Assembly (NCBI GenBank): GCA_904420005.1
Contig: CAJFTT010000046.1
Coordinates: 1-48,219, forward strand
Source of the DNA: Candidatus Tabaqchalia intestinavium
GTDB lineage: Bacteria > Bacillota > Clostridia > Oscillospirales > CAJFTT01
Reading direction: 5' to 3'
Length of the DNA stretch: 48,219 bases
Each line of letters opens with the position of its first letter. Within the stretch, counting starts at the first letter, position 1. The notes beneath the pieces are model-generated. The model saw only the letters and a program-made list of their open reading frames with translations. It searched no databases and was not told the DNA's origin. Shown here one piece after another: positions 1 through 8,329 of the stretch. The position numbers and the translations under genes are program-made.

Positions 1-373
1 AGCGTCCCCTTGGCTGGCTCTCTCCGAAAGAAAAACTCGCTGCTTTTTTCCTTTCCCTGACTGTACAAGATGTTTGACAATCCTACATATTTTTATTTTT
101 GTAGCGCTGCAAGAAAATTGGATAGCAAATAGAAGGATAAGGGTTTTAGGATCACTTGTTGTGCGTTTGCCCCTTCCGCGATAAACGTTGAACTGGACGA
201 TCTTGTCATTAAGAGCGCAAAAAACAGCTGGAAATTTGGGCAGAAATTTTGTTTTTGCATTTATAAAAAATTCACAAAGACGGCATGAATGATTTGGTAA
301 AAATAACAATGGAAATTTTTGGGAAACAACAGTATAATAATATTGGAAATTTCCAGGAAAGGATTGTGAAAAA
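1..373. other. AT-rich upstream region of the first gene
   Basis: No convincing coding sequence is visible. A TATAAT at 333-338 has a weak -35 (TGGAAA, 310-315) at 17 bases and is the best promoter for the gene starting at 374. The repeat GGAAATTT (311-318) recurs within a perfect palindrome GGAAATTTCC (345-354) just after the -10, which could be an operator. A TTGACA at 74-79 has no good -10 partner. Confidence 0.35.
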
Positions 374-2977
374 ATGAAAAAGATCGTGAAGCGAGGATTC
401 GCCGGGATGCTTGCGACGACTATGCTGTTTATTGGCGCGTTTGCAGATGCTGTCCCGACAACAGTGGCCCTGGAAGAAGAAAGAGACTATACCCAAACAT
501 TGCAGGAAAAAACTGAAGAAATTGTTGCGGAAATACCAGAATTGCGAGGACAGTATGAGCGGCATTTTGTGCGTGGCGACGGTAGCTACATAGTCGTGAC
601 CTATCCTGAGGCGGTCAGCTATCAGACAGACAGCGGCGCGTGGGTAGAAGCCGACAATACGCTCAGTCCGACCACGGTGGAAGGGTTGGAACGGCTGGAA
701 AATAATAATCCTTCGTTTGGCGTATCTTTTGCGGCAGATGCTGCACAGGAAGAATTGGTGAAAATGGAGAGCGGGGAGTATGACCTCGCGTGGAGCATCC
801 GGGCGCAGCAGACCTCTGACAAAAAGAGCGTGCTGCAAAATACGCTGCCGGGGCTGCTTTTGCCTCGGGCGTCAAGTATAGCACAGCCCATGAGCGGAGC
901 GCAGCTCCTTGAAGATGAAATTGCGGAAGAGGAAGCTGCACAGACCGTTGCCGACCGTACGATTTCTCAAGTGTGTTATTATGACGCATTTGCGGACGGT
1001 GTGGATTTGCGTTACAGAATTTCTCAGCATAAGGTCAAGGAAGATATTATACTTTCTACCAAGATGAATACGGCTTGGGTATTTGAGATTGCAATGGACA
1101 CGGGAGGTTTACAAGCTGTTTTGCAGGAGGACCGCCGTGTGGATTTTCTGGATCCGCAGGGAACGGTGCGTTTTACAATGCACGCCCCCTATATGATAGA
1201 TGCAGCGGAACAGGAAAGCTACGCGATTGATGTAACGGTGGTACAGGAGGGGAATGACTGTACGATAACGCTCCGGCCCGATTCGTCTTGGCTGCAGGCA
1301 GAGGAACGTGTTTATCCGGTAACCATTGATCCGTTGATGACGACAGACGGATATGGAACAAATGTTGTGGATACCTATATCCAGCAAGGCAGTACGGTCA
1401 ACCATAAAAATGATGTTAAAATGTTTGTTGGATATTTTCAAAATAAGACCAGCCGTGGATATTTGAGGTTTATTTCTTCTCCCGCCATTCCGACTTCGGC
1501 GACGATTTTGGATGCAAAGCTCTATGGTACAACAACACAGGCTACGACAACCTGCGGTGGATTGAGCCTGTATGCAGTTAGAAGTAGCTGGGATGTGGAT
1601 ACAATCCGTTGGGATAATCAGCCGAGCTTATATGGTCCGGTATGTAGTAACGTGACGTTTAATTCCTTAAAGCAATTTGTGTTTGATATAACGGAAGAGG
1701 TACAATATTTTTATGATCATAATATGACGGCGTATGGCTATATGGTTCGATATACGGATGAAACTGCCCAAAATGATTATAACGCGATTTATTCTCAACA
1801 ATATGACGGCGGTTCCTGTTGTCCGGTGCTGAAAATCACATACAAGTTCCCGGTACCGACAGGGGAAACTGCCGGAATCAAATCCGGAAAGATTTATACG
1901 ATGGTTCATGAACCGACCAATCAACATTTGACGGTAAATGGATCATCCAATATGTCTATAGCGACGCCTGATAAGTATAAAACTGCATTCTCAATGCAAA
2001 GATTCAAACTGGTTTATATCTCGAATGGTGAATATAAAATCGAATGTGTACATGCGCCAGGAAAGGTACTCTCAATTCAAACACACTATGTGGGAATTTA
2101 CACTGATGCAGGTGCGGATGCCCAACGATGGTATTTGAGACGAAAACCAGATGGTACTTATATGGTAATTAACAAGTCTAGTCAAGCTGGACAAATGTAT
2201 GTAACACCCAGTGGAGATATATATTATGGCACACTAGTAAATGGAGATGAACAAAAATATGTTTGGAATATAAAGGAAATCAAGACGTTTTACATAAATA
2301 ATCGTTATGATGATTCTTTCAGAAATGAATATGGGGATACAAAAGCAAAAGCCGTTATAAATGAGGCGCATGCCTTTGCGGCAGAAGTATATAGTAAATT
2401 TGGAATTGCTATTTTGAATGATGTAGCACCGTATTATCAAAAATCTACATTAGACTTATGCCCTAATGGACAAAATGCTCCATGCTCTTCCTCATGTAGT
2501 GCAACATGTAGTGCCCACCATAAAAACATTGTATCTGAACTGAATAGAATGTACCAATCGGACAGAAATGTAAATCGTATATATGTTTTGTGGATGCAAA
2601 GGCCAGATAATACTGTTTGTATGGGAAATCATGAACTTCTACAAGGAACTCTTGGCGTTTCTTTGAGAGGATATCCCGTGATTTCAATGATACAAAATTG
2701 TAGAAATACAGAAGAGGGAGAACTTGCGTGTTCGAGTCTAGTGTTAGCGCATGAACTTGCGCATTGCTTTGGACATGATGATGTATATGATACTATAGGC
2801 CATGATACATCGGGAAAATTTCAATGTATTATGGAAAGATATGAATGGAATTATGTAAATGGAGGAAGAATAGATGAAGCGTTTTATGCAGATATACTCT
2901 CCGGAGAAGATGCATTTTGTGAAGATTGTGAAGAGAAAATGAGAATGTATCTAGCGAATGCTTCATTTGCTGCGTAA
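374..2977 (+). CDS. Secreted DNRLRE / ricin-like / metzincin-type multidomain protein
   Basis: The 867-residue product starts with a signal peptide (about residues 1-32, basic start then hydrophobic core). Residues about 60-320 form a region typical of large Gram-positive wall or secreted proteins and end in VYPVTIDPL. Residues about 320-490 resemble a DNRLRE domain (LRF, LYG and W-DNQPS motifs). Residues about 500-645 look like a ricin-type beta-trefoil, with the repeated pattern of W/F and hydrophobics and QRWYL. The last about 215 residues carry HELAHCFGHDD at 793-803, the HExxHxxGxxD zinc site of metzincins, with a possible Met-turn (CIME) about 30 residues later and many cysteines. The cell-surface protease role is inferred. 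The weak SD AAAGGA lies 10 bases upstream. Base composition shifts from mixed to AT-rich around 1.4 kb, which suggests a mosaic or acquired 3' part. The natural substrate is unknown. Confidence 0.75.
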   Translation: MKKIVKRGFAGMLATTMLFIGAFADAVPTTVALEEERDYTQTLQEKTEEIVAEIPELRGQYERHFVRGDGSYIVVTYPEAVSYQTDSGAWVEADNTLSPTTVEGLERLENNNPSFGVSFAADAAQEELVKMESGEYDLAWSIRAQQTSDKKSVLQNTLPGLLLPRASSIAQPMSGAQLLEDEIAEEEAAQTVADRTISQVCYYDAFADGVDLRYRISQHKVKEDIILSTKMNTAWVFEIAMDTGGLQAVLQEDRRVDFLDPQGTVRFTMHAPYMIDAAEQESYAIDVTVVQEGNDCTITLRPDSSWLQAEERVYPVTIDPLMTTDGYGTNVVDTYIQQGSTVNHKNDVKMFVGYFQNKTSRGYLRFISSPAIPTSATILDAKLYGTTTQATTTCGGLSLYAVRSSWDVDTIRWDNQPSLYGPVCSNVTFNSLKQFVFDITEEVQYFYDHNMTAYGYMVRYTDETAQNDYNAIYSQQYDGGSCCPVLKITYKFPVPTGETAGIKSGKIYTMVHEPTNQHLTVNGSSNMSIATPDKYKTAFSMQRFKLVYISNGEYKIECVHAPGKVLSIQTHYVGIYTDAGADAQRWYLRRKPDGTYMVINKSSQAGQMYVTPSGDIYYGTLVNGDEQKYVWNIKEIKTFYINNRYDDSFRNEYGDTKAKAVINEAHAFAAEVYSKFGIAILNDVAPYYQKSTLDLCPNGQNAPCSSSCSATCSAHHKNIVSELNRMYQSDRNVNRIYVLWMQRPDNTVCMGNHELLQGTLGVSLRGYPVISMIQNCRNTEEGELACSSLVLAHELAHCFGHDDVYDTIGHDTSGKFQCIMERYEWNYVNGGRIDEAFYADILSGEDAFCEDCEEKMRMYLANASFAA

Positions 2978-2996
2978 TTAATGTGGGTGGTCAAAA

Positions 2997-3701
2997 ATGA
3001 AAAAAAGCGCAGTTATTTTAGTAATCTACATTATTATAATTAGCTTATGTACATCCTGTGTGGGACATCCGGGAGAAACCTCGTCGCTTTCAGGTCACAC
3101 CAGCCCTTGGGTTGAAAAAGTGGACGGGCGATATTATTTGAATTTTCCGGAGGGCAATACCATCGCACAGGATCCGTTGACAATGACGGTTGTGAGTCAG
3201 CCGATGCAATTTGAAACGATAGAAACGTTCGTCCAAACGATGCAAGATTTGACTTTTTCAGAAGAACAGAAAATGTTCGCCAAAACGCAGGGGATTCAAA
3301 CCGGACACGGAATTCTCTTTTTGAACAATGAGAAATTTTATGCGCCGTCGCAACTGCCGGACGGCTTGACGCTCGACCCGGGGGTGTATTGGGATCAGGT
3401 ATATGCATACTACTTCTCCGCGACGGACAAAGATGGCGCGCAATATACCATTCGGATTCTCGAACCGGGAGGCAAAGGGGAACCGGACTCGTTTGCTTCC
3501 AATGCATCGGCCGAGACCTGGGAATTTACAACCGAAGAGGTGCAATACCAGGCAGAAGTGGTGCCGGGAGATGCCGGTACGGAGCTGACGGTGTATGGAA
3601 AACGAGGGGAAATGTATTTCAAAATTCATGCGTCAGGCCTGCAACGCGCGGTGACGGAAGAGTTTATTTGCGCGTTTGTGGTAACGCAGATAAATGCGTA
3701 A
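2997..3701 (+). CDS. Predicted lipoprotein of unknown function
   Basis: The product has 234 residues. It begins with two lysines, a hydrophobic stretch (residues 6-17) and Cys21 in the context LCTSC, which fits a slightly atypical lipobox. It should therefore be lipidated and surface-anchored. The mature part has no motif I recognise; it is mainly polar, beta-rich-looking sequence with repeated Thr/Glu/Gln segments. The gene starts 19 bases after the secreted metalloprotease-like gene with a GGTGG-like SD, so the two are probably co-transcribed and may work together at the cell surface. That link rests on position only. Confidence 0.6.
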   Translation: MKKSAVILVIYIIIISLCTSCVGHPGETSSLSGHTSPWVEKVDGRYYLNFPEGNTIAQDPLTMTVVSQPMQFETIETFVQTMQDLTFSEEQKMFAKTQGIQTGHGILFLNNEKFYAPSQLPDGLTLDPGVYWDQVYAYYFSATDKDGAQYTIRILEPGGKGEPDSFASNASAETWEFTTEEVQYQAEVVPGDAGTELTVYGKRGEMYFKIHASGLQRAVTEEFICAFVVTQINA

Positions 3702-4142
3702 CATACCCTTGGTGGATGAAGGGCGGTGCCCGGCAAAGAAAACGGCCAGCTCGTGCGCATTCCCGGCCGCCAGGGTCCATGCGTTTTGGAGAGAGGAAAA
3801 ACACCGCCGGCAAGGTTGATGAGACAACCGGGCGCTCACCCGGTAAGGAGCGAAAATGTGACCGGTTGCCTGTTTGGCTCCGAAAAGCCGTATATCCCAT
3901 TGCAACCGAAGGCTGCGCATAGGAGGGGGATGGGCCAAAGAGAAGCACAAACGTCATTGTTTGGCACCGCTTTTGAAAGGGGAAACGTTTTTCGCGCCAA
4001 CCGCGGAAATTGGCGTGTTTCCGCGGTTGCAATCTCACTGTGGAGATTGCAACCGAGCGTTTTCCATTCCTTTCGAGCCTGCCCGGTCGGGGCCGGGGAA
4101 TCAATCCCAACTGTTCGCGTTGCGCAGAAACGAGCGGAGATA
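3702..4142. other. Structured noncoding region with two overlapping alternative hairpins
   Basis: About 440 bases without a credible gene. Two perfect stems compete for the same strand. In the first, 3998-4009 pairs with 4018-4029 (12 bp). In the second, 4024-4036 pairs with 4043-4055 (13 bp). Both need CGGTTG at 4024-4029, so they cannot form together. Several shorter GC-rich stems precede them (for example around 3832-3846). No T-run follows either stem. It could be a 3' UTR, an RNA switch-like element or a degenerate repeat. Confidence 0.4.
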
Positions 4143-4192
4143 ATCAAAAACAGGAACGCTTCGCCTGGCTTTCAGGCAAAGCGTTCCTGTTT
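4143..4192 (-). terminator. Intrinsic terminator of the CNNM-family gene
   Basis: A 20-base stem (4148-4167 with 4173-4192, one mismatch, 5-base loop) is followed on the minus strand by a T-run (TTTTTGATTA). It lies about 35 bases past the stop of the minus-strand gene. Confidence 0.85.
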
Positions 4193-4225
4193 GCGCTCGC
4201 TTCCTCCGCAGGAAAGCGAGGATCG

Positions 4226-5494
4226 TTATTGCGGCGCTTCCTCCGCGGGCGCGGTGTTAAGCACCTGCACTACGATCTCCAGCACGTGCCGTGAGTCGGT
4301 TTTTGTCACTGTGACGCGGAGGTTTTCCCAGGAGAAGCGGTCGCCGGCGGCGGGAATGTTCCCTGTGTGCTCCACCACCCAGCCCCCGACAGTTTTTGCA
4401 TCCAGGTCGTCCTCTTCCTCCAGCTGGAAGAAATCGAGGAATTTATCCAGGTCGGTGCTGCATGCGACGCGATATTCCTGCTCGCCGATTTTCTGGATTT
4501 CCTCGAGCACCTCATCGTGCTCATCCCAGATTTCGCCCACCAGCTCTTCGAGCACATCCTCCAGAGTGACGATCCCTTCCGTGCCGCCAAACTCATCTGC
4601 CACGACCGCGAAATGCGACTTGTTCTTTTGCAGCAGGCGCAGCAGGTTGGAAATCTTGATGGAAGGTGTGATGAACAGCGGCGCGCGGATAACGTCCTTG
4701 AGCGCCCTGTCTTTATTTACGACCTCGTTATGGAAGTCTTTTTGATAGAGGATACCCTGAATGTCGTCGAGATTTTCTCCGTAAACCGGAAGACGGGAGA
4801 AGCCTGTTTCCTCAAATGTGCGCGCGATCTCCTCTGCTGTATCGTCCAGCGCCACGGCCGCGACATTGACGCGCGGGGTGAGAATGTCGATCGCCTTGAG
4901 ATCGGTGAATTCGATCACGCTATGGATCAGCTCGCTCTCTTCCGCATCGATTCCGCCGTCCTGCTGCGCTTCATCCACGATGGTGAGCAACTCTTCCTCG
5001 GTGATTTTCTGCTCGCCGCGTACGCGGAAAATCTTGTTGAGCAGTTTTTTCCATTGCGTGAAAAGAAAATTGAGCGGGGTGAGCAGCACGATGAGCACCC
5101 GAAGAATCGGCGCGGAAAAGATCGCGAAACGCTCCGGCGATTCTTTGGCGAGGCTTTTCGGCGAGATTTCCCCGAAAATCAGCACCAATACGGTCATGAT
5201 AACTGTCGAGAGCGTCACACCGGCATCCCCAAAATATTGAGTGAAAAGGATGGTGGCGAGGGAGGCGGAAGCGATGTTGACGACGTTGTTGCCGATGAGG
5301 ATGGAGGACAACAGTTTGTCATAATTTTCCAGCAGACGCAGCGCCAGTGCGGCCCGTTTATTGCCGCTCTCGGCCATGTTTTTCATCCGGATCCGATTGA
5401 GCGCAGAGAACGCGGTTTCCGTGGCGGAGAAATAGGCGGACATCAAGATCAGCGCGGCGATGACCAGAATCAATATGGTACTCTGACTGTCCAT
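4226..5494 (-). CDS. CNNM/HlyC-CorC family membrane protein with CBS pair
   Basis: The 422-residue product has the full layout of this family. An N-terminal DUF21/CNNM membrane domain (about residues 1-180) has four hydrophobic segments and the conserved start SAYFSATETAFSALN. A CBS-domain pair follows (about 200-320) with ILTPRV and FSRLPVY-type motifs, and then a C-terminal CorC_HlyC domain (about 340-415, TVGGWV). Members move or sense divalent cations such as Mg2+ or Co2+; the older name hemolysin is misleading. I chose the ATG at 5494 rather than an in-frame start 18 codons upstream, because AGGAG lies 10 bases before it. A SigA-type promoter and a terminator flank it, so it is probably monocistronic. 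Confidence 0.9.
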   Translation of the reverse strand: MDSQSTILILVIAALILMSAYFSATETAFSALNRIRMKNMAESGNKRAALALRLLENYDKLLSSILIGNNVVNIASASLATILFTQYFGDAGVTLSTVIMTVLVLIFGEISPKSLAKESPERFAIFSAPILRVLIVLLTPLNFLFTQWKKLLNKIFRVRGEQKITEEELLTIVDEAQQDGGIDAEESELIHSVIEFTDLKAIDILTPRVNVAAVALDDTAEEIARTFEETGFSRLPVYGENLDDIQGILYQKDFHNEVVNKDRALKDVIRAPLFITPSIKISNLLRLLQKNKSHFAVVADEFGGTEGIVTLEDVLEELVGEIWDEHDEVLEEIQKIGEQEYRVACSTDLDKFLDFFQLEEEDDLDAKTVGGWVVEHTGNIPAAGDRFSWENLRVTVTKTDSRHVLEIVVQVLNTAPAEEAPQ

Positions 5495-5590
5495 GTAGCA
5501 AACACTCCTGCCCGGACGCGCCGGGGCTTTGATAAAAAATTTGTCCACTGAGGGTATTAATACATAAAAAATTTTCTCAGTTGCTATAGT

Positions 5591-5619
5591 ATTATAGCGG
5601 ACTTAGCCCAGAAAATCAA
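5591..5619 (-). promoter_or_regulatory. SigA-type promoter for the CNNM-family gene
   Basis: On the minus strand, TTGATT (5619-5614), a 17-base spacer and TATAAT (5596-5591) lie about 100 bases before the start codon. An imperfect inverted repeat (5605-5615 with 5646-5656, 11 of 11 paired) overlaps the -35 and sits between the two divergent promoters. Confidence 0.75.
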
Positions 5620-5681
5620 CGAAAACACCCATTTTTTGGTTGAACTTTTCTGGGCTTTGCGGGGCAAATGAGAAAATCATC

Positions 5682-5710
5682 TTGAAAAAATCGGAAACAT
5701 ATGTTAAAAT
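5682..5710 (+). promoter_or_regulatory. SigA-type promoter for the cysE-cysS operon
   Basis: TTGAAA (5682-5687), a 17-base spacer and TAAAAT (5705-5710) lie immediately upstream of the T-box leader, which places transcription start near 5717. Confidence 0.75.
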
Positions 5711-5716
5711 TCTTTC

Positions 5717-5975
5717 TATAATGACAATGAAACGCGTCATCAGCAAAATGCAACGGCAGCGCAGGAGTATCCTTTCCGCAGCGGTTCCAGAGACGGGGAG
5801 AATGGTGAGAATCCCCGCCGAACGGGGAAGGAGAATGCGGCGCTGCGGCACGGGGGAGGAAATGCCCCTGCGGTTGCCGCCCCGTTACAGGCGGGCTGAG
5901 AGTATAATTCCGAAGTGGGACCGCGTTGCGACGCCTTCGGCTGGATTCGTCCGGCTGGAGGCGATTATTTTTCTT
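5717..5975 (+). promoter_or_regulatory. T-box leader, cysteine specific
   Basis: The conserved T-box sequence GAAGTGGGACCGCG is at 5912-5925. Stem I closes with GCAGCGC (5756-5762) against GCGCTGC (5840-5846). It has an AGTA motif on its 5' side and, on the 3' side, GAA followed by TGC at 5836-5838, the expected specifier position. TGC is a Cys codon, matching cysE and cysS downstream. A terminator stem (5932-5945 with 5950-5963, loop TTCG, three wobbles) is followed by ATTATTTTTCTT. Uncharged tRNA-Cys should stabilise the antiterminator and switch the operon on. Confidence 0.92.
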
Positions 5976-6006
5976 CCCTGGCGATAGGGGGAAAGGAGGA
6001 ACGTAT

Positions 6007-6657
6007 ATGTTTGAGAAACTCAAGCAGGATATCCGCCGCGTCAAAGAGGTGGACCCGGCCGCGCGCAGCAGCCTGGAAATTTACCTGCTGTATCCTGGCC
6101 TGCATGCCGTGCGCAGCCATCGGCGCGCGCATTGGTTTTACCGGCACGGGCTGTTTTTCCTCGCGCGATTCTGGTCGCAATGGTGCCGCCGCCGCACGGG
6201 GATTGAGATCCATCCCGGCGCCGTGATCGGGGACGGCCTGTTCATCGACCATGGCGCGGGCGTCGTGATCGGCGAGACGACGGTCATCGGCAATAACTGC
6301 GTGATTTACCAGGGCTCGACGCTGGGCGGCACGGGCAAGGAAACCGGAAAGCGCCATCCGACGTTGGGAGACAACGTCATGATCGGCAGCGGCGCGCGCG
6401 TGCTTGGTCCGATCACGATCGGGGACAACGTCAAGGTCGCGGCGGGCGCCGTGGTGCTGCAGGACCTGCCGCCCAATTCCACCGCCGTCGGCGTGCCGGC
6501 GCGCGTTGTCCGGCAGGACGGCGTGCGCGTGAAGCGGGATATGTGCGACCAGATCCACATTCCCGACCCTGTGGCGCTGGAGTTTTGCAAAATGCGCGAG
6601 CGTATCGCAGAGCTGGAACGCCGCGTTGCAGAACTGACGGAAAAAAAGGCGGACTGA
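6007..6657 (+). CDS. cysE: Serine O-acetyltransferase CysE
   Basis: The 216-residue protein makes O-acetylserine from serine and acetyl-CoA, the first step of cysteine synthesis, in the cytoplasm. It has the left-handed beta-helix of hexapeptide repeats (about residues 68-175) with the signatures IHPGAVIGDG, DHGAGVVIGE (Asp81, His82) and GSTLGGTGK. A polar helical tail follows that may be a coiled coil. It is the short form, lacking most of the N-terminal helical domain of the E. coli enzyme. The start at 6007 is set by AGGAGG 7 bases upstream; in-frame codons further upstream lie within the T-box. The gene forms an operon with cysS under the Cys T-box. Confidence 0.95.
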   Translation: MFEKLKQDIRRVKEVDPAARSSLEIYLLYPGLHAVRSHRRAHWFYRHGLFFLARFWSQWCRRRTGIEIHPGAVIGDGLFIDHGAGVVIGETTVIGNNCVIYQGSTLGGTGKETGKRHPTLGDNVMIGSGARVLGPITIGDNVKVAAGAVVLQDLPPNSTAVGVPARVVRQDGVRVKRDMCDQIHIPDPVALEFCKMRERIAELERRVAELTEKKAD

Positions 6658-6715
6658 GGCGAAAGCCGGTCTGGATCGACGATTTATGAAATGGGAAAAG
6701 GAGATGCGTTCCTGT

Positions 6716-8104
6716 ATGAAGCTGTACAACACCCTCACCCGCAAGAAAGAAGAATTTGTTCCTATGGATCCGCAGAATGTGCGTATGTACGCCTGCGGTC
6801 CGACGGTGTATAATTTCATTCACATCGGCAATGCACGCCCGCTGGTGTTGTTTGACGTGCTGCGGCGGTATCTGGAGTACCGGGGTTACACCGTGCGTTT
6901 TGTGCAGAATTTCACCGATGTGGACGACAAGATCATCCGCCGCGCCAATGAGGAGGGCGTCTCCTCGCGGCAGATCGCGGAGAAATATATCGCGGAATTC
7001 CAAAAGGATGCCGAGGGGTTGGGGGTCCGTCCGGCGACGGTGCATCCGCGCGCGACGGAGAGCATGGACGCGATCCTGTCGCTCATTTCCACGCTCATGG
7101 ACAAAGGCTATGCTTATGAGAGCGAAGGCAGCGTGTATTATGCGCCGCGCAAGTTTGCGCCCTATGGCAAACTGTCCCACCAGCCGCTCGAGGAGCTGGA
7201 GGCCGGCGCGCGCATCGATGTGTCAGAGCATAAGCGCGATCCCATGGATTTCGCCCTGTGGAAAGCGGCGAAACCCGGCGAGCCCGCATGGGATTCCCCT
7301 TGGGGCAAAGGGCGGCCCGGCTGGCATATCGAATGCTCCGCCATGGCGAAAGAATATCTGGGCGATACGATCGATCTGCACTGCGGCGGCCAGGATCTGA
7401 TTTTCCCGCACCATGAGAACGAGATCGCCCAGTCTGAGGCGGCCAACGGCTGCGCATTTGCGCGCTTCTGGCTGCATAACGGGTTCATCAACGTCGACAA
7501 CCAGAAAATGAGCAAATCCAAAGGGAATTTCTTCACGGTGCGGGACGTGGCCGAGCAGTTCGGTTACGCGCCGATCCGCTTCATGATGCTGTCTGTGCAT
7601 TACCGCAGCCCGATGAATTATTCCTTTGACGTCGTCACGCAGGCGCAGGCCGCGCTGGAGCGCATCCGCACCTGCCTGGAGAACCTTGATTTCGCCTGCA
7701 AAACGGCCCCCGAGGAGGGAGAGCGCGCGGATTTCTCCGAGTTCAAGACGCGCTTTGAGGCCGAAATGGACGATGATTTCAACACGGCCGGCGCGATCGG
7801 CGTGCTGTTCGACTTGGTGCGGGAATGCAATATCCTCGTTTCGCGCGGCGCAGCCCGTCCGGCGGTCGAGGCGGCGCGCGCGCAGCTGCAGGCGCTGCTG
7901 GAGATCCTCGGCCTGGATTGCCGGCCGAAGCAGGCCGCCAATGCCGAAGAGGACGCGGAGATTGAGCGCCTGATTGAGCAGCGGCAGGCGGCGAGAAAGG
8001 CGCGCGACTTTGCCACCGCGGACCGGATCCGGGACGAGCTGGGCGCGCGCGGAATCGTGCTGGAGGACACGCCCGCCGGCGTCAAATGGCGCCGCAGCGA
8101 ATAA
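6716..8104 (+). CDS. cysS: Cysteinyl-tRNA synthetase
   Basis: The 462-residue class I enzyme charges tRNA-Cys. The HIGH-type motif is HIGN at 36-39 and KMSKS is at 264-268. The zinc ligands are visible as Cys27 in YACGPT, a Cys in ECSAM and the HHENE segment near residue 235. The C-terminal part carries the DALR-like helical domain and a short anticodon-binding tail. I chose the ATG at 6716. AAGGAG lies upstream with a rather long 12-base gap, but the alternatives at 6686 and 6704 lack a usable SD. It follows cysE by 58 bases, so cysteine synthesis and its use in translation share the Cys T-box switch. Confidence 0.96.
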   Translation: MKLYNTLTRKKEEFVPMDPQNVRMYACGPTVYNFIHIGNARPLVLFDVLRRYLEYRGYTVRFVQNFTDVDDKIIRRANEEGVSSRQIAEKYIAEFQKDAEGLGVRPATVHPRATESMDAILSLISTLMDKGYAYESEGSVYYAPRKFAPYGKLSHQPLEELEAGARIDVSEHKRDPMDFALWKAAKPGEPAWDSPWGKGRPGWHIECSAMAKEYLGDTIDLHCGGQDLIFPHHENEIAQSEAANGCAFARFWLHNGFINVDNQKMSKSKGNFFTVRDVAEQFGYAPIRFMMLSVHYRSPMNYSFDVVTQAQAALERIRTCLENLDFACKTAPEEGERADFSEFKTRFEAEMDDDFNTAGAIGVLFDLVRECNILVSRGAARPAVEAARAQLQALLEILGLDCRPKQAANAEEDAEIERLIEQRQAARKARDFATADRIRDELGARGIVLEDTPAGVKWRRSE

Positions 8105-8329
8105 GACAATGACGGCCGGCGCTTGCCCATGCATTTGGGACGGTGCCGGCCGCTTGTATGGGTGTATCTTTTTTTGGAGAGGAAAGTGCAGTAAACGATT
8201 CGCACCACCCATTTTGTTCAGGAGGAGGCGCGGGCGGGGGAATGGAGAGGCCTTTCCCGGCCGGGAAAAGCGGAATCAGGAAATTTCCGACAGCGTGTGT
8301 ATCGCGGATGCAGGAGAGGAGGCGGCTGT
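8105..8329 (+). other. Spacer between cysS and the ABC transporter, possible terminator
   Basis: A stem CGGCCGGC(GC) at 8113-8122 pairs with 8143-8152 (9 of 10). The nearest T-run (near 8168) is some distance downstream, so termination is uncertain. No gene is visible in the rest of the spacer, and I see no clear promoter. Confidence 0.4.
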
